This document shows, piece by piece, positions 46,040-57,135 of a stretch of DNA of 64,000 bases. A program made the position numbers and the translations under genes. Location: NCBI RefSeq assembly GCF_000003815.2, contig NC_049986.1, forward strand, positions 15,701,702 to 15,765,701, read 5' to 3'. Each line of letters starts with the position of its first letter. Within the stretch, counting starts at the first letter, position 1. The DNA is from Branchiostoma floridae (lineage: Eukaryota > Chordata > Leptocardii > Amphioxiformes > Branchiostomatidae). The notes below the pieces were generated by a model. It saw nothing but the letters and a program-made list of their open reading frames with translations. It was not told the origin of the DNA and ran no database searches.

Positions 46040-46934
46040 NNNNNNNNNNNNNNNNNNNNNNNNNNNNNNNNNNNNNNNNNNNNNNNNNNNNNNNNNNNNN
46101 NNNNNNNNNNNNNNNNNNNNNNNNNNNNNNNNNNNNNNNNNNNNNNNNNNNNNNNNNNNNNNNNNNNNNNNNNNNNNNNNNNNNNNNNNNNNNNNNNNNN
46201 NNNNNNNNNNNNNNNNNNNNNNNNNNNNNNNNNNNNNNNNNNNNNNNNNNNNNNNNNNNNNNNNNNNNNNNNNNNNNNNNNNNNNNNNNNNNNNNNNNNN
46301 NNNNNNNNNNNNNNNNNNNNNNNNNNNNNNNNNNNNNNNNNNNNNNNNNNNNNNNNNNNNNNNNNNNNNNNNNNNNNNNNNNNNNNNNNNNNNNNNNNNN
46401 NNNNNNNNNNNNNNNNNNNNNNNNNNNNNNNNNNNNNNNNNNNNNNNNNNNNNNNNNNNNNNNNNNNNNNNNNNNNNNNNNNNNNNNNNNNNNNNNNNNN
46501 NNNNNNNNNNNNNNNNNNNNNNNNNNNNNNNNNNNNNNNNNNNNNNNNNNNNNNNNNNNNNNNNNNNNNNNNNNNNNNNNNNNNNNNNNNNNNNNNNNNN
46601 NNNNNNNNNNNNNNNNNNNNNNNNNNNNNNNNNNNNNNNNNNNNNNNNNNNNNNNNNNNNNNNNNNNNNNNNNNNNNNNNNNNNNNNNNNNNNNNNNNNN
46701 NNNNNNNNNNNNNNNNNNNNNNNNNNNNNNNNNNNNNNNNNNNNNNNNNNNNNNNNNNNNNNNNNNNNNNNNNNNNNNNNNNNNNNNNNNNNNNNNNNNN
46801 NNNNNNNNNNNNNNNNNNNNNNNNNNNNNNNNNNNNNNNNNNNNNNNNNNNNNNNNNNNNNNNNNNNNNNNNNNNNNNNNNNNNNNNNNNNNNNNNNNNN
46901 NNNNNNNNNNNNNNNNNNNNNNNNNNNNNNNNNN
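46040..46934. other. Assembly gap of 895 N
   Basis: A sized gap; long open frames predicted across it are artefacts. Confidence 0.95.
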
Positions 46935-47389
46935 CGTCCGATCGAATCGCACCTAATGTGAGGGGGGTATAACGGCGTCTATCTCGAATTCACTATGATA
47001 CTCCTCTGACTGTATCGTGTACAGGCAAAACTACGAAAACCTCGCCCTCCTTTTTCAGCACTCGGTTCCAGTGCCGAATTTTCGTCAAACCGAGGAGAGA
47101 ACGTACACCTAATGATCCATTTTTTTTTTGTTTTTCACACTTGTGGATAATCTTATGCATTTCGATAGTTTACTACGCTTTGCATCATCCTATAAAAGCA
47201 TCAGGGGTCTTCCCGTAGATCAATCGGCACAGCTCTGGGTAAGGCGAAGAAACGTCTTTCTCTATATGCCACTAGGTACGACAAGGGTACTGAACGAACG
47301 AACGAAGGAACAACGGAATTGATGAGTTTTAGACCGAATATGCAAAAATTGTCTGAATCATGTATCAACTTAGACTGGTAAGTGTGATT

Positions 47390-47660
47390 ATAACTATACA
47401 CTATGCTTTGTTTTTTCTCCGGTGATGCAAGGATAGCTCGCACCTGGCAGTGAGACTAGCGTATTTCCCAATGTAATTTTTGAAACTCTCTCTCTGAACT
47501 ATATAATACTATAATTCAATGTTACAGTGCTGGTTTGCTTCATTTTTTTTCTCCACTGATGTAACGATAACCTTCACCTGATAGCGAGACCAACATAGTC
47601 TCCGGTGTATATTCTGTAAATCTCTGTCTTAACTATATAATACGACAGTTCAATGTTACA
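47390..47660. repeat. Two-unit tandem duplication of about 134 bp
   Basis: The phrase AACTATATAATAC recurs at 47498 and 47631. CAATGTTACA-TGC and TTTTTTCTCC-TGATG also recur in order. Confidence 0.65.
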
Positions 47661-47865
47661 CTGCCCCAGGTGTGGGCGTCGCGTAGGTGTGGTCACCCGC
47701 TGGTAGCCAGGGGATACACGGAAGACAGGTGATCACTTCAGGAATGGAGGAATCAGCATGTGAAGGGGACAAAAGTAATGTAATGAATAAATGTGTAGAA
47801 ATTGAAATACCGTTAGGGAAAGCGACAAAGACGCCAAAAAGACATTGATATCTTATCATGCTTTT

Positions 47866-48042
47866 TCCTTTCTTTCATTCATCTTCCTATGTTACTCTTT
47901 CTTTTCTTTCTTTTCTATCTATTCTTTCTTTTCTTCCATTCTTTCTTTTCTTTCTCTATTTCATTCTTTCTTTCCTTCTTTCTTCTATCATTGGCTAGAC
48001 AGCAATACTATTCGCAGGCATGCACACACAGACACACACACA

Positions 48043-48083
<41 letters not shown>

Positions 48084-48272
48084 CACACTCAGTCACACAC
48101 ACACACACACACACATGCACACACACGCGTACGCACACAGAGAGACACACACACACATACAAACACACACACACACACGCGCGCACAGACACACACGCAC
48201 GCAAGTACACGCACACTCACTCTCATCTACACACAAACACATACACACGCACACATACACATACACACACTG
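47866..48272. repeat. Pyrimidine tract (CTTT)n followed by CA-rich microsatellite
   Basis: 47866-47990 is almost pure C/T on the plus strand. 48018-48272 is mostly (AC)n with GCGC and CATA interruptions. The 27-base non-repeat between them is TGGCTAGACAGCAATACTAT and following. Confidence 0.95.
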
Positions 48273-48534
48273 CGGCTCTCTGTGCTGTAGGGGACACGTC
48301 CAATCGCTTCCCATCTCCACTCTGCCCCGGGACAGGAAAGCACGGCGGCACCACCCGTGAGAGTCCGGACACGATGTAGGGGGGAGGGGCATGAGAAGTT
48401 TAGGTTCAGGTCAGCTTGTCACAGTTTTATAACTTGTCAAGACATGCGTGTATGTGAACTAGGGCAGGCTGAGACGTGCAGGGGAAGTCTGGTATGTGCA
48501 GGGCGAATTGATTCGTGATCAGTGAATTAAAAAA

Positions 48535-48747
48535 GGGCCCTATTACACTAGACGGCGATCGCGCTACGTCCTCGTTGCGACCTGAATTGGATTTGTGTCA
48601 CCCTTGTCTTCATACTTAGACTATCATGCAAGATGTAAAAGTATGCCTCGAAAGACGTTTCGTCTATAAAACATTTCGTCTACTATCTATGAAATTCGTT
48701 GAGTACTCGATTGGTAGCTGCACAGCCGCCGCCATAGTGGAATGGGC
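48535..48747. mobile_element. MITE with GGCCCT-TTCCACTAGACGGCGATCG-type termini, copy 1
   Basis: It begins GGGCCCTATTACACTAGACG and ends with the near complement GCCGCCATAGTGGAATGGG. Related elements lie at 49082-49370 and 61789-62014, and a degraded one at about 48840-49075. Confidence 0.6.
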
Positions 48748-49081
48748 GTACTGAATTGTGACAGTGACGGCACATGTACATTGTGCTTGACAAAAAAGGC
48801 ACAAATTTCATACACACGTTACGTTAAATGTTCCAAGTTCCCCACTGGCGTCATCGCTGCGGCCAAGCGATTTGACAGGACCCTTCCACGAAGTTTGTCG
48901 ATAAAAAAACGAATCTTTCTCCGCTTTATGTGTTTTGTTGTCTTTATAGTCATACTACAACATTTTGCATGATATTTCAGGCAATGGTTACACAAATTCA
49001 ATTTAGAACACTGCGACGTCGCTGACACACAGCAGTCCAGTGAGATATTCTCACAATTACATGTGTCGTTCACGGCTAATA

Positions 49082-49370
49082 GCCCCTTTCCACTAGGACG
49101 GCGCTCTCGCCGCGCCCTTTGCGACTTTTGCGGCCTTTGACATATCGCTCAACGAATTGTATATAGAAAAGAAACGGCGATCTCACTGCAACCTTAAACG
49201 GATGTGCGTTACCTTTGATTTCATACTAGGTATATCATACAAAATGTAAAAGTGTTATTGAAAAGAAAAAGCGTAAAACAATTAGTTTTTTAATACAATT
49301 CATGGAGCGATCCGTCAAATTGTAAGTCGCAGAGAGAGCGCGGCAAGAGCGACATCCTAGTAGAAAGGGA
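49082..49370. mobile_element. MITE with CCCTTTCCACTAGGACGGCG termini, copy 2
   Basis: The left end CCCCTTTCCACTAGGACGGC pairs with the complement of right end GACATCCTAGTAGAAAGGGA. The interior shares CTCAACGAATTGTATA-GAAAAGAAACG with copy 3 at 61789. Confidence 0.75.
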
Positions 49371-49377
49371 CATAAGC

Positions 49378-49571
49378 TAATCTCCAAGCAGATCTTACCG
49401 GTGGCATGATTGTATATATATACATGTAGTATCATAAGTTTGGGGAAGGAGTTAAGCTGACAGAGAAGTTTCATTAGCCACCACGAAGGTCAATGGACCT
49501 TAGCCGGCTAAACTCCTTGCCCAAACTTCTGATACTAACTTATGCCACCGGTAAGCTCTGCTTGGAGATTA
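49378..49571. mobile_element. MITE, TAATCTCCAAGCAGATC family (copy D)
   Basis: Both termini are intact. The flanks GACATAAGC and GGCATAATC agree at 7 of 9 positions, an aged 9-bp duplication. It sits 7 bases from the neighbouring MITE copy ending at 49370. Confidence 0.8.
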
Positions 49572-49802
49572 GGCATAATCTAGGCAATGCAGTGTCTAAT
49601 AGTGTGGCTGATGTGACGCAAAACGGCCCACTTTCCCCAAACTCTGCCTCCGGAGTCGCGGTACTTTGGAGGTTGTTTCTTTGAAGTCCAAGGTCTGGCG
49701 GGGGAGCGGAATTCACCTCCCAAGCGCGCGAGTTAAATCGTTGTGAAACCGGGACTGAAGAAGAATGTCAGTCATGCAATTACGTCAAACTTAACGTGTC
49801 TT

Positions 49803-50043
49803 AAGGTGCACTCTCACTGCACTCGCGTCAAGCTTGCGTCACTGCGGGGTTTGAACAATACTCAACGAATGTCAGAGACAAATGACGAATTTTCTTACTC
49901 TTTGTGTATTTTATCGTCTTCTAAGTCATACTTTTACCTATTACGCAATATCTAAATTACAAGAAAAAATCGGAGAAAATAACAAAACGGTGACGCAGTG
50001 AACGAACCCCGCAGCGACGCAAGTTCACTGAAAAGGCACTTTT
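49803..50043. mobile_element. MITE with AGGTGCACTCTCACTGCAC termini, copy 2
   Basis: AGGTGCACTCTCACTGCACT at the left, AAAAGGCACT at the right, with interior CTTGCGTCACTGCGGGGTTT also found in copy 1 at 38526. Confidence 0.7.
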
Positions 50044-50404
50044 ATGTTACAGACATTTGGATAATTTCACGAGATTTTTAACGTTCAATGATGAGGCGTA
50101 AAAAACACATTAGGACATACTGATTTGATTAACGTTATATGGACGTACCCAAAAACTGATGCGAGCGTGCGAAGAAATTAAGTTGGATAAAACAATATTG
50201 CCTTCATGAATTATAAGTGATCAGTCTTCTTCCCATAATTACCAGACATCACGTGGACTTCCTAACTGAGATGGTTATCCCTACAGAATCACAGCTGTGA
50301 GAAAGTGAGCGTACATTTGTCCACAAAGGAACACTACCCACGAGTGACTCTAATAACTACTTGTATGCTTTTGCAAAGAAACTTTAAAACTGAATCATTT
50401 TAAT

Positions 50405-50745
50405 GGCTCAATTAAGCTCTCGGGACTTCGTTTAGAACGAAGCTGACTTTTAGATAAAAGTATGTGCACAAGCTGTGTATCTGTAGGATGCATTTTTGGG
50501 AAGAAGCGTCTAAATTGAACCATTTTGATGGCTCCCGACAGCTCCCAAACGCCATTTGGAGTTCTGATGACAACATTTTAAACCGAAGCTGAATTTTCCA
50601 CAAAGTACGTGCAAGCTGTGGATCTGTAGAATGTGCGCATAACTTCTAATTGATCTAGACGTTTGCACGTCACAGCCCACAAACGCCATTTTAAAACGTA
50701 GCTGACTTTTCCATAAAAGAAGATGCAAGCTAGCTCTGTAATTGA
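50405..50745. repeat. Three-unit degenerate tandem repeat
   Basis: The phrase GAAGCTGACTTTTAGATAAA / GAAGCTGAATTTTCCACAAA / GTAGCTGACTTTTCCATAAA recurs near 50440, 50585 and 50697, each followed by GCAAGCTGT-like and CTGTAGAATG-like words. Confidence 0.7.
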
Positions 50746-51059
50746 CGAAAAAGAAACGAAAAAGGCCCGGGCCCAGAGAGCCTGCTATGGAGGCTAGGTC
50801 TTACCAACTGTTTCTCTGTAGGTTTCTCTCTCAGCGTGCCATCGTGAGGTGATTTATAACGGTCACCATCGAAACGACTCCAAGCTACATCTTGCTGATC
50901 AGGGACAAAAGAGGGGATTTGTAGACCAGTAGGATACATAAATAGTTCATGGAAAGTTGGAGGTAGAGAATATAGCAGGTATTCCTGCATGCCTATGGTT
51001 CTATCATTTTTAATAAAAGTTGTACATGTAACAAACGTTATCAACTAACAGTTAACGCT

Positions 51060-51250
51060 AGTTAGCCTTTATCCGCGAGGTGACCTATATCCGTTCCGTT
51101 TAAAAATGGGGTATTTAGGGATATCAAATCGACAGTGAATTCAAACTGCAATATTTTCAGTTTTTTCAGTAGAAACTACGTATACCGTCCGTGGACTCGA
51201 TATCTTTACATTTCAGATACAACGGACTAAGGTTACCCCACGTATAAAGG
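51060..51250. mobile_element. Foldback MITE with GTGACCTATATCCGTTCCGT, copy 2
   Basis: The layout matches 11750-11965: GACCTATATCCGTT, TATTTAGGGATATC, then an inverted ACGGACTAAGGTTACC-like end. Confidence 0.55.
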
Positions 51251-51848
51251 TGAACTAACTTTACATTTAGTTTACAATAACCTCTCCTTTACAAAATCAA
51301 AGCACTTGTTCTGACGAAAAAGTTCGAAACTCGAGTCTAAATCGAGGCAACATCTACGTGATGTTCTAAGAATCTAACTTGGTCTTATTAACGTCATCTA
51401 TCGGTTTCGCTGCAAAGTGAACAAAAAAGTTGTGCCGCCAGTGCTGTTGCACTTCACGAAAGGTCTCGCTAGGGGTCGCGCTTCCCTCGCACTTTGCTCG
51501 CAGACAATTTGTGGCCAATATCGAGGTCAATTTGACCATGTCAACCATGTTGGGCCGAGATTGTTCGACCTTTCATCCAAGAGCCGCCCGCAAGACTGCT
51601 TACATTTGCAATCACTGCACTTCTGAAAAGGTTGGTGTTCTAATCACCCCTAGTCACTTATCACACCGAATCAATACACGGCGACATTTATAGCTGATGA
51701 TGTATAAAGGTAGACCTCAGGGTTCAGACAGTGGTCATTGAAAGGATCACATCGAATTATGGGTCAGCGCCCTGTACCTGTATATTATCGATCGTGCGAC
51801 GTGCCGGTATGAATGTGAATGAAGGACGATGTAGTTCCCAACCCAGAC

Positions 51849-52028
51849 TAGTCTCCAAGCAGACCCTACGGTGCGTAAAGATAGTATCAAAGCTGACAAA
51901 GGAGTATAGCCGGCACCAGGTGTCCGTTTGACTCCCTTTGCCGGCTATCTCCCTTTGGCCGGCTATACTCCTTTGCCAGCTTTGATACTATCTTTAGGCA
52001 CCGTCTACTAGGGTCTGCTTTGAGACTA
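51849..52028. mobile_element. MITE, TAATCTCCAAGCAGATC family (copy E)
   Basis: The arms TAGTCTCCAAGCAGACCCTA and complement GGGTCTGCTTTGAGACTA extend inward through AGATAGTATCAAAGCTG. The flanks AACCCAGAC and AACCAAGAC agree at 8 of 9 positions. The centre repeats TTTGCCGGCTAT-CTCC twice. Confidence 0.8.
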
Positions 52029-52439
52029 AACCAAGACGGCGCCCTCATTTCCTTTCGCTCGGGGGGACACTATTTATGAACCGCATATGCGGGATCTTTT
52101 GTCTTGTAGTATGTCGGGTTTCTGTACTCTTGATATTCTACAATTACCATCTCTGAGTATTCACGCGCGCGCGAATATTTGCAATAAGGATGCAAATTAG
52201 TCTTTTGTGGTGAAACAATGTTTACCTACGTGCAATGTTTGATAACCCTGATCCAATTAAAAATCTGGCTGCATTTAAGCATCTCTAAGCACCCACCAAA
52301 CAGTTAACTGCTAAACTAGTACTAGTTCTAGTCCCCATCTTAACACCGTTAACATGTTGATCAGTGTCATTATCTAGCCAAAAAGCAACAAATGACCAAG
52401 ACGGTGCGAGACATGGCAAAACATAAACGTTGATCAATT

Positions 52440-52780
52440 CTCTTCACATTTTGATGAATATGAAGATTAATGCAGGTTCCTACTACTCTATTTTCTAACC
52501 ACTGTCTTGCCTCCTTGTTTTCCTATTGAGCGTTTCTTCTGTAGTCAGCATTTTATATTCTTCAGAATTATCATAAGGCTGTTCATATGTACGTGGCCTA
52601 CATTTTGGTGAAATATGAAGACTAATATGAAGATTATGCAGGTTCCTACTTCTCTAAATCCTAACTAGTCTTAAATCCTTTGTGTGTTTTCCCTATTGAG
52701 CGCCTCTTCTGTAGTCAGAATATTATATTCTTTTCATTTATCATAAGGCTGTTCATATATACGTGGCCTACATTTTATGA
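52440..52780. repeat. Two-unit tandem duplication of about 166-170 bp
   Basis: TGCAGGTTCCTACT recurs at 52471 and 52637, and TCATAAGGCTGTTCATAT at 52571 and 52741, with the intervening CTATTGAGCG and CTTCTGTAGTCAG words in the same order. Confidence 0.85.
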
Positions 52781-53696
52781 CATTACTAGTGTATAGCAAT
52801 AACCATGCACATATGTTCTGCGCGCGCCGTGCATTGCGGGACTCGCTACTGATGGCCGGACATATATTTTCATTTGCCTGCCTGCAATGATAATGCCGCA
52901 TTCATTCCCACCCTCTAAACGTAGCGATCACAATTCCCAGCTTGTTAGTCCCGACTCGGCGTCCCGTCTTGTGGTATAATCCCACAAAAATCACCCTAGC
53001 TGGCGTGGTGGGAACGGGACAAGTCTGGCCTACGGCGCAGGCGCAAGGCAAATGTAGGTCAATGGTGGGGAGATGACATCATAAGTTTGAGCTTGCGCCT
53101 GCGCACTGAAAAAGTAGGTCACCGTCAAGAGGGCATTGGCGGGGGTCGTCTGCCCCAGTGTTTGTAATATTTCTTTGTTTGCAACATTTTCCGTCCGTTT
53201 TGAGCGACAAAAAAGCACATACATGATTGAACAGGAGTACATCTTGCACCTTGCTGAATAATAACACAGGTTTATGGACTGTTACTTCGTTTTTCGTATT
53301 TTTTTTGTTGAGGGTGAGTCCATAAAACGGTGTTGTTGTGAGTCGCCGTGCCCCAGACATGCAAATGAGTGGCTGGGAAGTGCTCATGAATGAGGCATTA
53401 CGGCTAGAAGTGGGTCAGTGAACCGCCCTGCACGGTGCCGGGTCTACAGGTAGCACAGGGATAGAAATAACGCCTATAAATACCCCTGTCACATTATCCA
53501 CGATCTTCGGGCGTATCGATGGAAGATCGGCCATATTTAAGATCGACAGAGGGTTGCGCGTATTTTTCACCTGAAAACATGAACAACGGACATAGGATGT
53601 GTTACCCCTGATTTCACGATTAAAATATGATGCAAGGTGCAAAAAGTATGATGAAAAGACAACAAATCTTATCAACTATTATTCTTTGTCGCCCAG

Positions 53697-54024
53697 NNNN
53701 NNNNNNNNNNNNNNNNNNNNNNNNNNNNNNNNNNNNNNNNNNNNNNNNNNNNNNNNNNNNNNNNNNNNNNNNNNNNNNNNNNNNNNNNNNNNNNNNNNNN
53801 NNNNNNNNNNNNNNNNNNNNNNNNNNNNNNNNNNNNNNNNNNNNNNNNNNNNNNNNNNNNNNNNNNNNNNNNNNNNNNNNNNNNNNNNNNNNNNNNNNNN
53901 NNNNNNNNNNNNNNNNNNNNNNNNNNNNNNNNNNNNNNNNNNNNNNNNNNNNNNNNNNNNNNNNNNNNNNNNNNNNNNNNNNNNNNNNNNNNNNNNNNNN
54001 NNNNNNNNNNNNNNNNNNNNNNNN
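53697..54024. other. Assembly gap of 328 N
   Basis: Sized gap inside the long inverted-repeat element. Confidence 0.95.
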
Positions 54025-55019
54025 CAGCTGTTGAGTTTAAGGGTCGACTTGTAAAAGTTAGTTTATTGGTGTACGGTGAAGTGATGCTCACTACAATACT
54101 GTTCCTTTAATAGTCGATCTTTATTGAATTTTTGCCATGTTTACAGAAATTTAGGTAGAACTTTATTGCACGACAATTGTACATGATACAATGTATGTCA
54201 ACAACTATTACTCAAAGTACAAAACAGAGGTATGACATTAAGACAGGACAAATAAGAACATTAATGATAGGCGAATACGTAGTTAGGTGAAATAAAACAA
54301 AATGCGTCTAATAAAATAAATGAAACAAACTTCAATTAAGTTATCTTCAACTAATAATGTTACCTGTATATACCCCTGTATATAGTAAATAGGATTATGA
54401 ATAGTGACATAGCCCTATAAAACTCAAAGGAAATGCAATGAGACAAATTGATATACAAACAAGATACGGTGGTCATATCAAATACGTCACACTCCTTCTA
54501 TGCGGTACCCTTCTTATTATGCAAAAACAGGTGGATACTATTACATAGTTCGTAGTTGACCATGCCATAGCCATTGTACTTTTTGCTGTGTCAATAAAGC
54601 TTTCCATATTGGGGAGTGGCACAAAATTCTCTCAAAGGGCTGGTAACGTGGTACGAGAAAGAGTATTTCGAGGCCAGTCCATAATCAAGTTGTGCTGCAG
54701 GTAGTTTACGCTCTATTTCACTACAGGTGGACACAGAAAACAAAGAAGTCGTGGTTACTTGGTCAGCCCTCCTAACCGTTCCGTGCAGACATACGTGTGA
54801 TTAATGTGTCTGTGCCGTGCGCACACGAATAACTGTTGGGTCAACAAAACTGGGACATGTACGTTTTCTGGAACTTGTCAGTTCGTTTCCTGGCATCAGA
54901 ACAGCAATAAAGACACTGGTGCCGCCGATGATGGCTGCAGATACTGTAAGTCTTGTAATAACTTTTCAGTTAGAATTCTTTTCACCAGAAAGGGGATACG
55001 GTTACGTAGGCTCCTGATA

Positions 55020-55119
55020 NNNNNNNNNNNNNNNNNNNNNNNNNNNNNNNNNNNNNNNNNNNNNNNNNNNNNNNNNNNNNNNNNNNNNNNNNNNNNNNNN
55101 NNNNNNNNNNNNNNNNNNN
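55020..55119. other. Assembly gap of 100 N
   Basis: Placeholder-sized gap inside the long inverted-repeat element. Confidence 0.95.
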
Positions 55120-55378
55120 CGAATCGATCGGAGACGATTCTGCGGCAATCGCCAGAGCCTCGCTTATAATTGTAACTTTATTGCACAACAATTGTACAAG
55201 GTACAAAGTATGGCTTATATGTGACAGGGGCGGTTTTCAGGTGAAAAATACGCGCAACCCTCTGTCGATCTTAAATATGGCCGATCTTCCATCGATACGC
55301 CAGAACATCGTGGATAATGTGACAGGGGTATAGCAGAATCATTTTGCGTAGCTTGTTCTTTTTTTAGTCACACGGGGA

Positions 55379-57135
55379 TTTCAGATTCAGATTCAGATTC
55401 AGCTTTATTCCTGGATGACTTGGCATGTATGTACACATGAAATACGTCATCAGTCACAGAATCAACTTTAAAACATTAATGCATTTACAACATTTAAAAT
55501 TAGACAGCAATCGGATTAAGAAAATATAAATGACAGAATCAACATTCTTTACCGATCATCTAGCACTTTCGTACAGCAATCTTACAGAGCGGGGTGCAAA
55601 TGACATCTCATGTCGCTTCGTTTTACTTCTAGATGCCCTATATCGGGCTTCCCGACGAAGACTGTACGAACTGTCCTGAGGTGAAGTAAAGAACTCCCTC
55701 AGCGGAGAGCTACTGTCCCGCAGTATGTCTTGTAGAGTCTTCAGCGTCGCTGCATCCCGTCTGTCTGATAGTGAGGGCAGAGAGTCAGATGGGATACCAA
55801 TGATTCTAAGACAGCGCCTCTGCATGGCTTCTAGCTTGTCTGACAGGTGTTTCGGCAGTCCTCCCCACACCGGACTGGCATACTCCAGTAAGGGGCGTAT
55901 GAAAGTTAGGTAAATCTGGAGCAAGACATCAGTAGGGAGACCAGCCTTCTTTGCAGCTGCAAGGTAATACACACGTGGACGGGACTTCGTCAACATGAAA
56001 TGAACGTGTTCATCCCAGGTAAGGTTGGCAGTGATGTGTACTCCAAGTAGTTTGAAAGACGTAGTCCTCTGAATCACATGTCCGGATATTGTGGGATGAG
56101 GAGGAACAGGAATGTTTACCTCCTTCCTTGCGCTGATAACCATGTCCATTGTCTTTTTCCCGTTTACCTTGAGAGAGTAGTCCTCCCCCCATTCAACAAT
56201 GGAGTCAAGTGCCTTCTGCGTTTGACCAGGAAGTGACGCCATTAGCATTTCAGAGGTTGTCAGATCGTCCGCATATTTGACAGGAACAATGGCCCTTGGC
56301 ATCCTTGCATCCAAGGTATTTATACAGATGACGAAAAGTGTTGGTGATAGAATACCACCCTGTGGAACACCCGCGAGGACGTCGTGGGACTTAGATACAC
56401 AGGGACCCCACTTTACCTTCTGTGTACGTCCTTCCAGATAGCTGCTGATGCTCATCCATAAGGACCGCCTGATACCTATGTCGGCTAGGCACATGAGCAG
56501 TTGACTATGACTGATGGTATCAAATGCACGGGAAAAATCAACGAACACAGCATGAACGTCTAACTTCGGGTTACTGTTTAACGCTTCGTGCCACGTTTGG
56601 AGGATGTGTATCAGCGCAGTAACCGTAGATCTCCTTGACAGGAAGCCATGTTGAGACGGTGCGAGGCTACTGGCAGTGTCCTGTAGCAAAGCATCACGGA
56701 GCAGCCCTTCATACACTTTCCCGACGCAGCTGACTAACGAAATTTGTCGATATTCCGATGGGAACTGTGGTCGTTGTTTCTTAGGCACTGCCGTGACTAC
56801 AGCCTCTTTCCATTGCTGCGGAAAGGCGGAGTTCTGAAGACAAGAATTGAAGACGTCACATAAAACAGGACCAAGTTCTTCATGATACTGCTTTAGTAAC
56901 CAGGAAGGAATGAGGTCTGGTCCAGCGGCTTTCCTCCCATTGAGTCTGCGCAGTCTGGCCTTAACCTGACCAATACTGAACGGTGTGGGTGTATCATGCG
57001 AGAGCTTGTGCTCGACATCAGCCAACGTTGGAACAGTACGGGACACTTCACTCCACACAGACCCGAAATGCTCTGCAAGCGTGTCACATTCATTTTGTGT
57101 CACAGTGATGTTGGGATTGGAGACATCCTCCTTTC
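55379..57135 (-). mobile_element. CR1-like non-LTR retrotransposon, 5'-truncated
   Basis: On the minus strand the element runs from the truncation near 57135 through the reverse-transcriptase ORF to a 3' end with AATAAAGC and three to four TGAATC units (55379-55406). Short terminal repeats instead of poly(A) are typical of the CR1/Jockey group. The endonuclease and 5' region are absent. No target duplication was recognised. Confidence 0.8.
55556..57103 (-). CDS. Reverse transcriptase of a CR1-like LINE, N-terminally truncated
   Basis: 515 uninterrupted codons. The frame is open about 10 codons further upstream (KEDVSNPNITV) to a stop at the insertion junction, so the true N-terminus is lost and the nominal start is a GTG. 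Polymerase motifs are intact: RKAAGPDLIPSWLLK near residue 57, PSEYRQISL near 115, motif A FVDFSRAFD with D189, motif B GVPQGGILSP at 245-254, motif C YADD at 277-280, then LKVNGKKT and FKLLGVHI. The C-terminal part has LEYASPVWGG and a Cys-poor end. Copying would proceed by target-primed reverse transcription. Absence of stops over 1.5 kb suggests a recent insertion, but without the endonuclease domain the copy cannot be autonomous. Confidence 0.9.
   Translation of the reverse strand: MTQNECDTLAEHFGSVWSEVSRTVPTLADVEHKLSHDTPTPFSIGQVKARLRRLNGRKAAGPDLIPSWLLKQYHEELGPVLCDVFNSCLQNSAFPQQWKEAVVTAVPKKQRPQFPSEYRQISLVSCVGKVYEGLLRDALLQDTASSLAPSQHGFLSRRSTVTALIHILQTWHEALNSNPKLDVHAVFVDFSRAFDTISHSQLLMCLADIGIRRSLWMSISSYLEGRTQKVKWGPCVSKSHDVLAGVPQGGILSPTLFVICINTLDARMPRAIVPVKYADDLTTSEMLMASLPGQTQKALDSIVEWGEDYSLKVNGKKTMDMVISARKEVNIPVPPHPTISGHVIQRTTSFKLLGVHITANLTWDEHVHFMLTKSRPRVYYLAAAKKAGLPTDVLLQIYLTFIRPLLEYASPVWGGLPKHLSDKLEAMQRRCLRIIGIPSDSLPSLSDRRDAATLKTLQDILRDSSSPLREFFTSPQDSSYSLRREARYRASRSKTKRHEMSFAPRSVRLLYESAR

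Larger units (their letters stand above)
53481..55330. mobile_element. Element with about 96-bp terminal inverted repeats, split by two gaps
   Basis: The left arm 53481-53576 starts TACCCCTGTCACATTATCCA. The right arm 55234-55330 is its complement, ending TGGATAATGTGACAGGGGTA, with few mismatches. If TA is the duplicated target, the element starts CCCCTGTCAC. The interior has two N gaps and two direct copies of CTTTATTGCAC-ACAATTGTACA (54162 and 55170). No transposase was recognised; it may be a nonautonomous element or two inverted insertions. Confidence 0.65.

Noticed and set aside
45987-46972. Three long open frames of about 310-320 codons
   Set aside because: They consist almost wholly of N-derived unknown residues across the 895-base gap.
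47845-48392. Frames rich in HTHTHT or VCVCVC up to 171 codons
   Set aside because: Pure translation of the CA microsatellite in several frames and both strands.
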